From Isoetes taiwanensis (taxonomy: Eukaryota > Streptophyta > Lycopodiopsida > Isoetales > Isoetaceae), in assembly GCA_021234155.1 (NCBI GenBank), contig JAJEKV010000064.1, positions 4,464,001 through 4,528,000 of the forward strand: a stretch of DNA of 64,000 nucleotides, written 5' to 3'. Both the position numbers and the translations under genes were made by a program. Of this stretch, positions 36,780-48,913 are shown piece by piece. The stretch's first letter is position 1. The number at the start of each line of letters is the position of its first letter. The notes below the pieces were generated by a model. The model did not search any database, was not told the origin of the DNA, and saw only the letters and a list, made by a program, of their open reading frames with translations.

Positions 36780-37145
36780 TCATGACATGTGCCTTTTTCA
36801 TTTATAACATAGATTTTGAATGATTATGTGCAATAATGATGAGTGCAAAATTGACATGTGTCTTTTTCGTCGTTCGAGATAGTGTGAATTGTCATGACGT
36901 GCCTTTTTCAATTATGACATCGATTTTGAACCAATATGTGCAATAATGATGAGTGTGCAAAAATTGACATGTGTCTTTTCGTCATTCAAGATAGTGTTGA
37001 ATTATCATGACATGTGCCTTTTTCATTTATCACATCAATTTTGAATGATTATGTGCAATAATGATGAGCGTGCAAAATTGACGTGTGCTTTTTTTGTCGT
37101 TCGAGATAGTGTGAATTGTTATAACATGTGCCTTTCTCATTTATG
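36780..37145. repeat. Minisatellite, ~114-bp unit, about three copies
   Basis: Repeat starts (CATGACATGTGCCTTTTTC or close) fall at about 36781, 36893, 37008 and 37122. Each unit contains TATGTGCAATAATGATGAG and TTGACATGTGTC, then TCGTTCGAGATAGTGT. Copies differ by a few substitutions and 1-2 nt indels. Confidence 0.85.
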
Positions 37146-37665
37146 ACATTCAGCACATATGTCGCTTCCATGTAATAAGAAGAAAGAACATTTAAACAGA
37201 AAACCCAAAAAATTAGATCGCTTAGGTTTTCGACTATTGCAAAATGTTGAAATCTGCATACATGTCACTTCCATGTAATAAGTAAGGAAGAAAAAAAATG
37301 AGACAGAAAAGGCAATACAGTTATATAGGAAGGAATACATGCATTTGGAAGACCCCAAATGCGTAAAACGTTTCGTGGTCTTATGGTAGACTGATTAGAT
37401 TTACTAGGCAAAACATGTACATAATGTATTTGCAAACATGTACATGATCTACCTTTGAACATCTCCAATGCTTAGGTAATGTGGCAATATCCTTTATTTA
37501 AAAAACTTTCAATTTCATCATTGACTACTTTGGAATTGTATCTTCTAATCTAATCAAGTTTTAACTAGTCTGAGCATATTGGGTCTATGAAGCGAGACAC
37601 ATAGATACATAAAATGTTATATTGATAGAAATAGAAATAAAAAGCATAGAAACTAAAATACATAT

Positions 37666-38775
37666 ATAAGAATAGAATAGAATAGATTTTTTTATCGTCC
37701 ATGGAGACCAATTGGCCTATGGGACTCAAATAAAAAGAGAGCAGCAAGCATATTACTGTCAGGATTAAAAAACTCACGCCCCAAATTGAGGGAAAAACTT
37801 TAGCAGTAATAAGTATGTTGGTACACTGTACAATTGTATAGGACAATTCAGTACTGTTCCAGAGGACACAACTGAGTCCGTGTATCCATAACCTCCTGGA
37901 GATATGACCCCAACAAGCCCACAGACGTCATATTCAATAACTCATGCAGTGGCTTGTCAGGCACAACTAACCGAATATACTGTGCTCGGATACGGGCAAA
38001 TGCTGGGCAGATCTGAAGGGCATGACATTCATCTTCAATGGCGCCCTGGTGGCAACACTGTCAAAGCCTATCCTCCCGTGCTTCCCTATCAACGCCATGT
38101 CTCAATGTGGAGATGATGTGCACCCGTGCGAATGGAAGCTATAAGTCTGCGCTTCTTCATGGGCAAATGGGTGCATAAGTACTGGTGCAGGCCTCTCGTG
38201 AGATTAGGATTGACTTGCTGCTGATAATATGTCGTCTTAATATGTGTCAGAGCATCTGCGTCCCAGAGCTTGCGAAGGAAACTAGCATCTAGGTACAGCT
38301 TTAGTGCATTGTGATCCTTCTTTGTTCGTACATGTACACATCTATTTGCTTGTACATCCCAACGTGAGAACCACTGAGCTTGCTTGTCCTTCCAGCAGGC
38401 TTTGAGGCGTTGAGGACCCATTGCTACGGCCAAAGCAAGGTTGGACAAACGTGTATCACCCATAGCGACCACCTTCTGGAAGTAAATGATATGGCTTTTC
38501 CAATGCAGCCCTTCCGTACAGGAGAACTGGCTCGACCAAGGCCCTAAACAGGTGTGATTGGTGGCCCCAGGCATACAACTCTGCCTTGGCTGTTGCTCTG
38601 CATGGCATATAGTGCTTTCCAACCCGCCTTGACACGCAACCTGATGGCAGCATCCTAGTGGGTGGTAGTAGAGAACTCGATCCCCAAATACTTGTAGATC
38701 AGAGCCACCTCCACATCTTGTCCCTGGTATAAGGAAAGTATATAATATGTGCAGCAAAATCTCATTGCAATTCAC
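37666..38775 (-). mobile_element. LINE, second family (copy B), C-terminal end with (TTCTA)n tail
   Basis: Read on the minus strand, an open stretch from 38775 to 38089 is homologous to copy A at 14716-15450 (shared QVNPNLTRGLHQYLCTHLPMK versus INPAITHGPQQYLLSHLPMK). A frameshift at about 38090 leads into a zinc-binding C-terminus (CCHQGAIEDECHALQICP) and a stop near 37852. A 3' UTR follows and ends in an A-run and a pentamer tail TCTATTCTATTCTATT at about 37671-37690. It is 5'-truncated; no clear target-site duplication was found. Confidence 0.8.
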
Positions 38776-38822
38776 ACATCTTCCTCCTCTTCCTAAGGGA
38801 TGCTACCAAGTGGCATGATGTC

Positions 38823-38863
38823 CCCCTCCTCCTCCTCCTCCTCCTCCTCCTCCTCCTCCTCCT
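38823..38863. repeat. (CTC)n microsatellite
   Basis: About 13 uninterrupted CTC units. On the minus strand they give a poly-Glu run in an ORF (39029-38793) that has no other support. Confidence 0.9.
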
Positions 38864-40855
38864 CCAACCCAATATCTTCTATCTTAGCTCCTTTAGTCCT
38901 CCTTTGAAGATGTTGATGGTCCTTGACAGGCCCATCCTTTCCTGGTATACTTACTCTATTATATAACTTCCTAGTTTTAGGTCCTTGTGTCTCTTTCTTC
39001 TCATTTTCTATGCATCTTTTTACTGGCAATTTTGGGTACTTGAGTTGAAGAAGCAGATGGAGGATGGTAAAAGTGCTAAAGGACGTGCATGTAGTACCTA
39101 TCTTGATAAGGAAGATGTGGAGGGAATGTCCTGTAGTACTTATTGTTGATTGGTTTCCTAGCTATCAAGCTTATCTCAAGAAAGGAAACTTACCACATGT
39201 GTGGCCAAAACCTCCAAATGACTTAGGGTATCAATCGAGGAAAAAACAGTGAAACAGACTGCCTTTCCCTAGTGAGAGTAGCATCCAAACTTTGTCAATG
39301 GGAGCTAGGATGGAATTTTTTAGCAAATCTTTTAGAATGTGTTAAAACAAGGTGCCAAAGCACTACAAATTGCCCCAATGCCATGGGCAATGGTACATTT
39401 TTAGCACCAGCTGTGTTCTATGTGTTTATGCTAAAGCGATATCTGCTTTAAGCCATGTCTCCTTGATTGTATTTTAATAGCCTTTGTAAGACTTCATTAT
39501 ATAGAGAGCTTAGCTTACCTCAATGGAATGTGCTTCCATTTCAAAAATGCAAAGTTATTGACTTCATCAAAATAGTAGTAGTAGTGCTTGAACGTTATTT
39601 GTTGTTGAACTTGTATTGATAATGGGTATAAAGCATACTGGGATATTATATTTTGTATAAATAAGGTGCTAACACACAAGGGGTTGCCCTTATGAATGTG
39701 AAGGAGACCATTATATAAATGAATGTTGTTGATTGTTGGAAATACATGATTGTAGTTGCAACACAATGTAGATATAAAAATAAATGAAACTTTTCACATT
39801 GTAAAGGAACATGACAGCCATAAATTAGAACACAAACAAGCAACCTAATGCAAATAAACGCAAAACGTTGACCATCTCTCTATGAGCAGAAGCATGATGC
39901 TGATGAGAGAGAAGCTTCTGTCTGTAATATTTCCTTGAAGTTATATCAGACTTATGCTGAATTTCACGTGTTTATATCACTTGTCATGATCGTCAGATTG
40001 GATCTCTGACTGTCGGGCCTTCATTCACACTCACATGTATAAGCAATATGCCTCACGATAATGATTTAAAATTTGTGAAACCTAGCCAATGATATTGTAA
40101 AAATAGTTTATCTTACAATATGTCAGCAAATAGTTAGATGTTTGTTGGCCTTATCTCTTTCTTCAGAAGATTGAGAATTTTGGATGCTAAATTCTAGTTT
40201 CTACATGCTGCAGATACAATGGATTCTATTTGTCTATTGTTTTGAGTCAATGTCGTAGCTGCAACACCTAGCCAATGATATCCTATAAATAGTAACTTGC
40301 AACATGCCAACAAATAATTAGTTTCATGGCTTTATCTCTTTCTTCAAAAGATTGAATATTCTGGAAGATTGAACTTTTGCAAGTTCCTGGAACTATTCTA
40401 GATATCACAAGGCCACACCACCTATTTAACTTCAGCAACATGGATTGATCAGCATGCAAAATGTGGTTCACTTGCAAATGCACAAAAGGCCTCACATGGT
40501 TCAGGCCAAGTATGAGTCTAATTTGAAAGCTTTGAATTTTTTACGCACGTGCAAATAAAGAGTGCTTCTCCCAATATTACAACCCAAAGCCTCTATATTA
40601 TATAGAGGAATTCTGGAGGAAAACTTGAAAGAGGATTCTTTATTAGTAGTGTGCACATATAATGAACTGGAAGGAGGACGTGTAGTGTTTGTTCCACTCA
40701 AAATTTATCAGTCATGATGACTATGGTATAAGGACGTGCTAAAAGTGGATGTGGACTGGATGGCAATGAATTGCTTAAACAAAAAAAGTTTGTCCAGAAG
40801 AATTTGAACACCATTTTCTTGACATCAGTCTTATCAGCCTGATATCAGGAAGTGT
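38864..40855. other. Stretch with no recognised gene
   Basis: AT-rich. A diverged duplicate of about 100 bp (CCTAGCCAATGATAT...CTTATCTCTTTCTTCA(G/A)AAGATTGA) occurs at about 40080-40180 and 40266-40355. ORFs at 39064-39252 and on the minus strand show no family signal. Confidence 0.35.
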
Positions 40856-41174
40856 TTGAGAGCTGCACATTCAAGATATTCCTATTATGTCCAAAGCAGT
40901 CATAAAATGTTTGATTTCCATCCCGTATGCTCTGCAAAGAATAAGGCAGATCCGGCTGCAATATCTCTTGCTGTCAATGCTCTGGAGAATTTGGGGGTTC
41001 CTGAGGGTAGCAAAGATGCTGATGTAACTCTCAATGACAATACCACTATTCCTGATGCTGAGGTCGAAATCATTGATTACAGGAGCATCCAGGCTCCAAG
41101 CAGCACTCCTACCATGGAGACCAACAATTACAAGGCAAATCTGGAGGCATCTGGTCCCAATCAACTTTCTCAGG
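40850..41174 (+). other. Exon-like ORF, unknown product
   Basis: An open stretch contains ADPAAISLAVNALENLGVPEG and an acidic, Asp/Thr-rich part, and ends with a good donor (CTCAG then GTTTGG at 41175). The composition and donor suggest a host exon or an exon fragment. No protein family is recognised, and no continuing exon could be joined with confidence. Confidence 0.35.
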
Positions 41175-41426
41175 TTTGGGATCTTGATGTTTATTGCTTT
41201 AATTTATTATACTAGATATAAGATCTGAATGGTGCTATGCATACTGATCTTTATGCCTATTTCTCATGTATTTTAGCCATATATAGTTTAAATCTAATTG
41301 TAAAATTGTTATGATGGCTCTAGATCATGATATATAAGGAAATATCTCTCACCGCACATTGTTGCTTCATGTATATAGGGAAATAGTCTTACTTTACCCT
41401 TTCTTTACTGTTTTAACTAGACCGAA

Positions 41427-42092
41427 AGGATTACAGATCTGTATGGTTAAATCCTGCTGAATCTTAATCTATGTTTAAATCCTGATGTGGGTTTCATATC
41501 ATAGCATCTTTTCCTACATCATCCATGTAGTATTATATGCATTACTAGCGTTGTTCTTAGTACTTTGTGTTTTTTTGGTCTGGTCCATCTATGAATGGTA
41601 TTTTTAATAAGATGAGGAGATAATTGCTTAAACAAGGCATGTGGTGGAAGTTTGCTGCTGAATGGACTTCAACCACTATGGCTTAGTGCTGCCATGAATT
41701 ACCACTGTAATTTGTAGTCATATGCAGCCTAAGTTAAAAAGGGTTACATATCTGTATGTTAATCCTACTGAAACCTAACTTATGTTTATGTCCTGCTAAA
41801 ACTTTACATGTAATATGTTGGTTTCAGATCATGGTGTCCTTTCCTACATCATCTATGTAGTATTACATGCATTGCTATCACTGTTTTAATATTTATAGCA
41901 TTATTCTTTGTTCTTTGTGGTTTTCTAGACTGGTCCATCTCTAAATGGTATTTTTAAAGCCTAAGATGAGGGGATAATGGCTTAAACACGGCATGTGGTG
42001 GAATATTGCTGCTGAATCAACTTCAATCACTTAGTCTTGGTGCTGCCATGAATTACCACCGTAATTTTTATTCATATGCAGCCTAGTTAAAC
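41427..42092. repeat. Diverged tandem duplication, ~350-bp unit
   Basis: Copy 1 (about 41427-41733) and copy 2 (about 41741-42092) share TTTCCTACATCAT(C/T)(C/T)ATGTAGTATTA, TGGTCCATCT, AACA(A/C)GGCATGTGGTGGAA and GCTGCCATGAATTACCAC in the same order. Identity by eye is roughly 80%. Confidence 0.85.
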
Positions 42093-42660
42093 TTAATTCT
42101 AACTTCTCTTTTTCTTTTTAATTTGCTGTGTATCAGGCAGAGTGAATGGGATAACTCAAAAGATCCCATGACACATGCTAGTGCTGCCATGATTACCCAT
42201 TAGGCTAATTTTTGGTTGGTTTACTGCAGGTAACAGGATCTTTTGTTCTTTGCACTGATATGTTATTGTTTAAAAATTGTGGAGCGTCTCGCATATGAAG
42301 GCTTTCTTCAAAAATCTGTGGAACCTCTACTTTTCCAATGTTTTTCTACATTTTAAATAAGTTTTGATTTAACTTTTTTTTTTATTAACTTTCTGCCCAT
42401 ATGATAATAGAAAAGGTTTTTTCCATTTTTTGCAACATGATTGTAGTACCAATTCAATGCTTAGATATATGTACACCAGTATTTTCTAAGACTGCTAATT
42501 GAAGACTAAATTCTCAAATGAGTTTTTGGTTTTAGGGTCATGACTTGTCTTGACGAAGGTTTTTTTCATGCTTTTAGTACCATGGTTTAACCAAGGTCTT
42601 TGATTTGGCATCACTTGTAGTGTATACTTACTGTTCTAACCTTCTATTTCTAAACTTTAT

Positions 42661-43330
42661 AGGAAATCAGGATCTCCACACAAACAATGGATTAAAGAGC
42701 TGATACCTCTGCATTACAATGAGTGTGGTGTGGAAAGTCCTAACATTGCTGTTCAAACAATTCTTGCCTGCATCAAATCCAAGAGCATTCATGAATACAT
42801 CACATTTCGGGAATCACATCTTATGAGAAGAAATGGTCACCCGTGACTTGTCTTGGGTTCAATGGGTGGTTTAAAGCATTCCACTTCATGAAAAATGTAA
42901 ATTTTGAATATTCTAAGTGTAAGGATCATTTGATCTCAATTTACAATGAGATGCCCACAGTTCTCTTCAATAGAACATGTGCTTAGGATAAAGATGGCAG
43001 GGCCTTTATGATTGGGCTCACTGCGCTAACAAGATTACACCTCTTACTTTTGAGACTGATGATTACCCTGCTCAAGCAGACCTGCCAAATTGCCTTTCTC
43101 TGACAATGATTTATCCCAAGGAGATTTTCTTAGCCTTGATAGTTGTAATACATTCTTAAAAGAAGATGCATATGTCTTAAAATCTATCAAGGGCTCTGAT
43201 GATAAAGTCCCTTATCTGACTTTAGCAAACTCTGCATGTTTCCCCATTATCACTGAAACTGCTGTTGAAAGTCTTTCTACTGGCTACTTCTATGAAAACG
43301 CCGAAATATCAGGCCGACATTTTTTTCGGT
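42661..43330 (+). pseudogene. Decayed protein-coding fragment, unknown family
   Basis: Three protein-like stretches in different frames follow one another. The first has HKQWIKELIPLHYNECG and RESHLMRRNGH then TGA. The second is around 42860-42990 (WFKAFHFMKNVNFEYSKC, with a stop). The third is 43090-43332 (DNDLSQGDFLSLDSC). The pattern fits one gene broken by frameshifts. I do not recognise the family; it could be host or element-derived. Confidence 0.35.
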
Positions 43331-43332
43331 AA

Positions 43333-45076
43333 GTAAGCAAGGAAAAAAAAGAAAGTAATGAAAACTATTGTGTTTTTTGCCAATTTTATAGAACGTGAAA
43401 TTTTCTCTTTTGTTTCCACATCAGCGCCATTAATCCCCTTGTTTCTTGTTGTGACTCTTTTTCTTTGCTCTTTCTTTGCTATAGTCTGCAACTGGAGCTT
43501 TTGTAAATGGCCAGAAGCATCATAACAGCTTTCGAATATTGAAATGGGGACAGAAGGATCGAAAATGGCCAGAAGCGTCGAAGTGCTCTTACATTATTTT
43601 TGGACATAGAGCTCATGTTAAGCCAGCTTTCTAGCTTGAAGGTTGTGCCCCAGATTGGTGCTCCTAGCGCTAATGAATAGTTGCCTCTTGGTTTTGTTAC
43701 AGAAAAGAGAGAGTGAGAGAGAATAGAGGAAATAAAAAAACAAACGAAGGGAGCAGACTCGTTTGTAAAAACAAAGGGCTGCATAAACTTCAGGGTATTG
43801 CCGAATCACGACAGCATCTAACTCCAGATAGATCAAGAAACCATGAAACTATGGCGGCATGAACCAGAACCAATGGATGTCGTTTCCCTAATCCGCCTCT
43901 CTGGCCAGTCACTCGCGGCTCGTGCTCCACCGAGTCTGGCGGCGCCGCTAGAGCCTTTACAGGCGTAATGTCCGACCAGTGGAAATTACCGGACATAATG
44001 ACCGGTTGTTGAAAATTTCCACTCAAGAGGCCCCACGTGGCATTAGGCCCTGTTTTGCTGTTGCATTCCCACTTCCTCACTGCAGGTCGATGCTTGCTGC
44101 AGATGCCCGATCAATGCTTTCGAACTTCTTCTAATGCACAACCATTACTCTGTATCTTGTTGTTTTGAGCAAAATCATAAGCAAAATCATAGCACATTAG
44201 TCTTAATAATCTAGAGCCCCTGTAGATAGCAAAAATAGTTCTTCTTGAAAGGATTCAGACGAAGTATTTGTTGTGCGAAGGAATTTCAGTTTCAGGAGCG
44301 AATCCTGCCGTGCAATCTGACCTCTGCTGTCGTAGATTTAGCCCCTTCCATTTTGGGTTCAAAGCTTGTTGGAAAATACTCACAGAGCCGCCATATCTGT
44401 GTGCAAACAGAGCCGCCATTTTGGGTGCAAACAGAGCCGCCATATCTGTGTTGGTGCCTTTTTTGCCATATCTGGATTGGTGCAGACGATGGGATATGGC
44501 AGTTTCGGCAAGGCTGGAGCAGGGTAGAGCTCCTTAAACAAGACAGGGAAGGCAGGGAAGCAGGGCTGGAGCAAGACAGGGAAGCGGCATCGCTCCTTAA
44601 AATACCAAGGAAATTATAATTCTATTCCACCTTATAATTTTGGCGGAACAATGGCGTAATTTGCAACAACTGGTCATAATCTTGCCGAAATCAAAAACCG
44701 TATTTTTGTAACATAAGATTTTAAATGGTTTGGTGTTGTATCCGTATGTAAATATGGTATAAGCTGATGGTGGCACCCAAGATTCCAAACAGGGGAATCT
44801 AGGGTTTGGATTCCTGCATTTGTGTGGTCGGGAGGGCTGCGCTTCACATGGGCGGGCCGCAGATGGCGCATGCTCCTATTCCTGGCTAGATAGGTGTCGA
44901 TTTGCTTCCTTCATCTTCGTTGGTTCTATGCAAGAGGCAGGCAGCGGTTTTTCTTGAGGATGGATATGCAGTTCCGACCAACAGGCTCTTCAACGGGCTT
45001 TTCGAACTTGATCTATTGTGTTTGTCTTTGAATTCCATGCTTCTTATAGCAAGGCATACGAATTAGTGCGGGCATC
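43333..45076. other. Stretch with no recognised gene, partly GC-rich
   Basis: Between 43800 and 44060 the DNA is GC-richer, as around a promoter or CpG-containing exon, but no coding region is assignable. It includes the short tandem repeat at 44384-44450. Confidence 0.35.
44384..44450. repeat. Tandem repeat, ~24-bp unit, three copies
   Basis: The unit ACAGAGCCGCCATATCTGTG or ACAGAGCCGCCATTTTGGGTG with a GCAA spacer is present three times in a row. ORFs crossing it on both strands are by-products. Confidence 0.8.
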
Positions 45077-45433
45077 TTGCCGAAATCAGAAGCCAACAAA
45101 AGTCTTCTCGAAGGGATTTGTGCCCGAGGTAAGCCGGCTGTGTTCCTGCCACATTACGTCTCTGAAGAGTGCACAACCCTGTTCTATGTTATCTCAACAA
45201 AACCCACATGTGATATGTTCTCTAGGTTCATTCTCCAAAACGGATTCAAGTGTATCCAATGCTTCCGCGCAGACCACAGCTTTTCTATTTGCTTCGCCTG
45301 TTTTAAATCCCCTTCCCAAACCCACATGCATCCACAGGAAGATTTCATGGATTTAAATATGATCCATGCTCTGCTTCGACGCCCCGAGTTCCTGAACAAG
45401 GAGGCTTGCAGTGTTCTTTTTGTCAAGTCTTAG
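45050..45433 (+). other. Cys-rich exon-like ORF, unknown product
   Basis: The frame open at 45077-45433 encodes a cysteine- and histidine-containing segment: CIQCFRADHSFSICFACFK and a later His. The CxxC...CxxC...H spacing is reminiscent of cross-brace zinc fingers, but the match is not good enough to name a family. An overlapping frame (45018-45356) is also open. It may be a genuine small gene or exon, or a decayed fragment. Confidence 0.3.
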
Positions 45434-46621
45434 AATATTTGACTTTAGCTTCTATTTTGCTGAACATTTTTGGTTCATTACAGGAAAGCAATTTTTCCAG
45501 AACATCTGGCAAATCTTTTGGCATTGCCTTGCGGTGCTTCTTATATTTGGCTGAACTGTTGTGGATATGATGGGCGGACTTGGGTTAGCTTCAGCTGGTG
45601 TCTATTCAGCAACTGCATATCTTAGCAGGGAACACCGAAAGCATCAAAAACATTAGGTGTATCTACTAGTTTAGGTGGATTGGTTTATCCATGCTAAAAA
45701 ATGTGTGAGAAAGAGTCGAGTTATTGGGCTCTCCCCTTAGTCTCGCTTACAGATGGCTTCTGTTTTTGTGTGTGGGATGAGCGTCGGAACTTCTACCGGG
45801 GTTCGACTCCCCAGGCTCATAATTTTTTATTTGGTCAAGCTGCTAATTTTCTAATTTTGAGATATTGTGAATGTTAGGGGTAAGTCAAATATGGGGGTTT
45901 TGACCCCATCTTGACTTGCACTTGAGGGCTGGAATTCTGCCCCATGGCATATGCTGTGAGATATGCCAGCATCCGATGGCCAAAAAAAATCGATAAACAC
46001 CCCAAACGATAATACATCCCCATTTAAAATACATGTCAATATTTAAAATAGGCACCCAAGAATAGGATCTACCGAATTTAAATGATATACCAGAGAAAAG
46101 GGAGTATCAAAGTTGTTTGTTCATGTGTCCATTTTTATGAAGCGAGGCCAGTTTAGTAAATTCTGTTATAGTTGAGGGGCATTTTGATAATTTCATAAAA
46201 CATTGGAGGCATTTGGGTGAATACGCTATAATACAATAATATTTGTTGACCAGAGACATTTAAGGAAATAATTGAAATATAAGGGGTATTTTGGTAAAAT
46301 ATCAAAATATAAGGGCAAGTGCCAACGTCGTGCACACATTTATACTGGTGTAAAAATAGAACTTGTCTCTTTTTAGCAGGGTTGCCTAACCCAAGGTGCA
46401 ATGTTTGCTGCAATTCTAGAGTGTCCAACGTGTCATGCCACGTAAGCCAAAATAATTGCATGTTGTCGGATTTCATATTTTCCAATCCAACGGTCACGAA
46501 TATTCTAAAAAATCTAGGTAATTCCTTCATCTCCTTCGTCCTTCGTGGCCATGCCTTCTACACCCGGCTTCTATTCACTCCGGCATGCGGCTAAACTGTG
46601 GTTCGTTACTTGCCTCCAACA
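45434..46621. other. Stretch with no gene; tRNA-like remnant
   Basis: At 45772-45822 a T-arm-like sequence (CGGGGTTCGACTCCCC) sits before GGCTCAT, which can pair with ATGAGC just upstream. Only about 15 nt separate the putative acceptor strand from the T-arm, so it is at most a tRNA-derived SINE remnant. The rest is AT-rich and unassigned. Confidence 0.35.
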
Positions 46622-46626
46622 ACATC

Positions 46627-48215
46627 TGTGACATTCCAGCACAGTATACGGTCCCAGGACGTATACTGTACTGCCTCGTCACGCGTACACGCCATCCCGA
46701 CTGACGTGTACGCCCCGACGTGTAGCCAAGCAAGTAGCACCCTAGGGGGCAACTTGCAAGGTGTGTGCATTTATTTATGTGCACATCTACCCATGTGCAC
46801 ATTTATCCAAGTGTACACACTTACCCATGTGGACACTTTATGCCACCTAGTTAATAAAGGCAAGTGGGCCACACCATTCATCCCACATGCTTAAAGGGAT
46901 AATGGGAAACTCTAACCCTAACCCTTGGTCTATATAGGTAAAGGAAACCCTAACTTGCTATTTTCGTCCATAGCATTCTAGGACTCTATTTCGCTTGCTC
47001 CAAGAGCCAAACCCGCGTCCCAAAATCTGTCTGAGCGATCTAGCTCATCAGTTTCCCCTTCTAGCTTCATCTTCTAGCAATTCAGCAGGATGGTCGAGTT
47101 CAGAGCAGGAGGAGCGAGCCAAGGATCAGGTATTTTATCAATTTAATAGCCTAAACCGCCTCCCAGTCATTGAATAAGTAGGTTTAGCCTATTAAATTGC
47201 CCATAGCAGCCATCTAGATCCCTAGATATCGAGCCCTAACTAAAGAACCTAACTCTGTGATTTAGATTAGATCTTGTTCTTTAGTTCTTCTGTGATGTGT
47301 ATGATGATGTATCTCTGTGGACTCATTGTATTGGGAAGGGGGGATAGAGACCTTAAAGCCTGGTAGTTGATGCTCCTAGCTAGCCTCTTTAGCACACTGT
47401 AAATTCGGCCTGTGTACAAGAACCACACCTGGTTGTGGGTGAAGGGGCCAGACTGGCTTACAAGGAGGTTCGTGTCCTGACTCATGATCACGTCCCTCTG
47501 GTAGTAAGGCCTATCGAGGACTATTGTGCACTAGACCTAATGCTCACACTCGCGTGAGGGCTTTGCATGGGTTCGACACTCTTGGGGTGGTGGACACCTT
47601 CCATGGAGTTCAAGTCGAGTATGGGCAAAGGGCCCTCTAGTCACCTTGAGTCAAGATGTAGATCTCTCGGGTGGGAGTGATCCCTACCGCCCCTGGCCGG
47701 AACCGGGAGATGCAACCCGTGAATAGCCCCTTTGGCTATGCATTCGGAGGGCTACAATCAGGTCCCAACACTTTTCAACCTACTCTGCAAAGTGTGCACA
47801 GGAGGGACGGATGGAGTGGACTACCCTAAGCCATGTTCATATGCCAGCCAAATCCATTGCCATGAATTCTATCTGCAATGACCTCTGGAGACCCAAGCCG
47901 TCGGTCATCCCCTTTGAGTCTGAGCCTTGGGTAGGATCTCCTCGTGTGATGTACTGATCTTTATCTATGCAGATATGTGATGAGCCATCCTTCGAGATGG
48001 TTATGTGATGTTGTTGTTGTATACTGACATGTATGTTCCGCAGCTAGGTAGGCCCTGAGGGAGACATGGTAAAATGACCCCTTCATTCTTCCCACTGGAA
48101 CTCATCAAGGTTGCAGTGATACGTGGAGGGCCCTGTATCAGTATGGAGCTGGTATGAGGGATGAACTCCTATTTGTATACGGTGAGTGCACCGTATATCA
48201 GTAGGGGACGTCACA
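46627..48215 (+). repeat. Gypsy 5' LTR (1,589 bp)
   Basis: The LTR starts TGTGAC directly after ACATC and ends GTCACA directly before the PBS. It contains diverged 20-odd-bp direct repeats around 46760-46830 (ATGTGCACAT..ACCCATGTG), possible U3 enhancer repeats. A TATA-like GTCTATATAGG at 46928-46938 may be the promoter. Confidence 0.93.
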
Positions 48216-48216
48216 G

Positions 48217-48228
48217 TGGTATCAGAGC
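48217..48228 (+). other. Primer-binding site (initiator tRNA-Met)
   Basis: TGGTATCAGAGC follows the 5' LTR by one base, as in the Copia element. Confidence 0.93.
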
Positions 48229-48420
48229 AATGTTCTTGGTGACCAAGAGCAAAGCACTGACCATGCTCCCAGTAGTACTAACTTAGTAGGATTCTCGAAC
48301 CTCGAAAAAGTGGGAAATTGTTTTCTCATTTTTTGTAGTATATGCAAGCTAGTAACAGTTAGAAGAATTGAAGAACCAAGAAAACTAAAAAGTTGAATAA
48401 AATTTGACCTAAAGTAGCAA

Positions 48421-48701
48421 ATGTCTCACGGTATGCGCCCAGGCCAAAAACCAAATTTTGGGTTTGACTCCCAGCGCACACCGTGAGACATGGGCCATAA
48501 TCACCTTGAAACATGATGAATTTTAACAAACTAACATGCTAAATCGAGTTTTAAGATAAGAATTAGTTAGATCTGTATGTTATACCCCTAAGAATATGCC
48601 TAGAAATCATATAATTTAGTCAAGAATGCCAAATGTCTCACAGTATGCGCCCAGACCCAAAACCAAATATTGGTTTTGCCTCCCAGCGCACACCGTGAGA
48701 C
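48421..48701 (+). promoter_or_regulatory. Two palindromic leader hairpins
   Basis: ATGTCTCACGGT (48421-48432) is perfectly complementary to 48480-48491, with GCGC inner arms and an AAACC/GGTTT inner stem. A second copy spans 48633-48701 (ATGTCTCACAGT with ACCGTGAGAC, one mismatch; inner AAACCAA/TTGGTTT). The two are about 212 nt apart. A third right arm only (GGCGCACACCATGAGACC) lies at about 49137-49155. In the RNA they would form long hairpins; a packaging, dimerisation or translation role is possible but unproven. Confidence 0.75.
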
Positions 48702-48803
48702 CAATGGATTAGAAAAGTCTGAAGTAAGCATATATCATAGGTTAATAGGTGCCTTGGCACATCCAAAAGAGTAACTTAGAATTTGACCTAAAATTGCCCA
48801 AAC

Positions 48804-48811
48804 TATAAATA
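48804..48811 (+). promoter_or_regulatory. Internal TATA box 1
   Basis: CTATAAATAGAC context, 110 nt upstream of the ATG at 48914. The same 12-nt context occurs before the next ORF (49347-49358). Inferred promoter; no expression evidence. Confidence 0.5.
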
Positions 48812-48913
48812 GACTCAGAACCCCCTCGTTTGTAGCTTTCCTATTTAGAAAATTGCTCTCGCTTTGTGAGGCAATTTTTGGGCGCCCGACCTCCGATCGA
48901 AGAGTCGTAAAAT

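Noticed and set aside
36780..37145. CRISPR-like array
   Set aside because: The units are contiguous tandem copies without unique spacers, in a plant genome.
38793..39029. Minus-strand ORF with a poly-Glu run
   Set aside because: The run is a CTC microsatellite and nothing else supports a gene.
45772..45822. Possible tRNA gene (T-arm with TTCGA and pairing acceptor ends)
   Set aside because: Only about 15 nt lie between the putative acceptor strand and the T-arm, leaving no room for D and anticodon arms.
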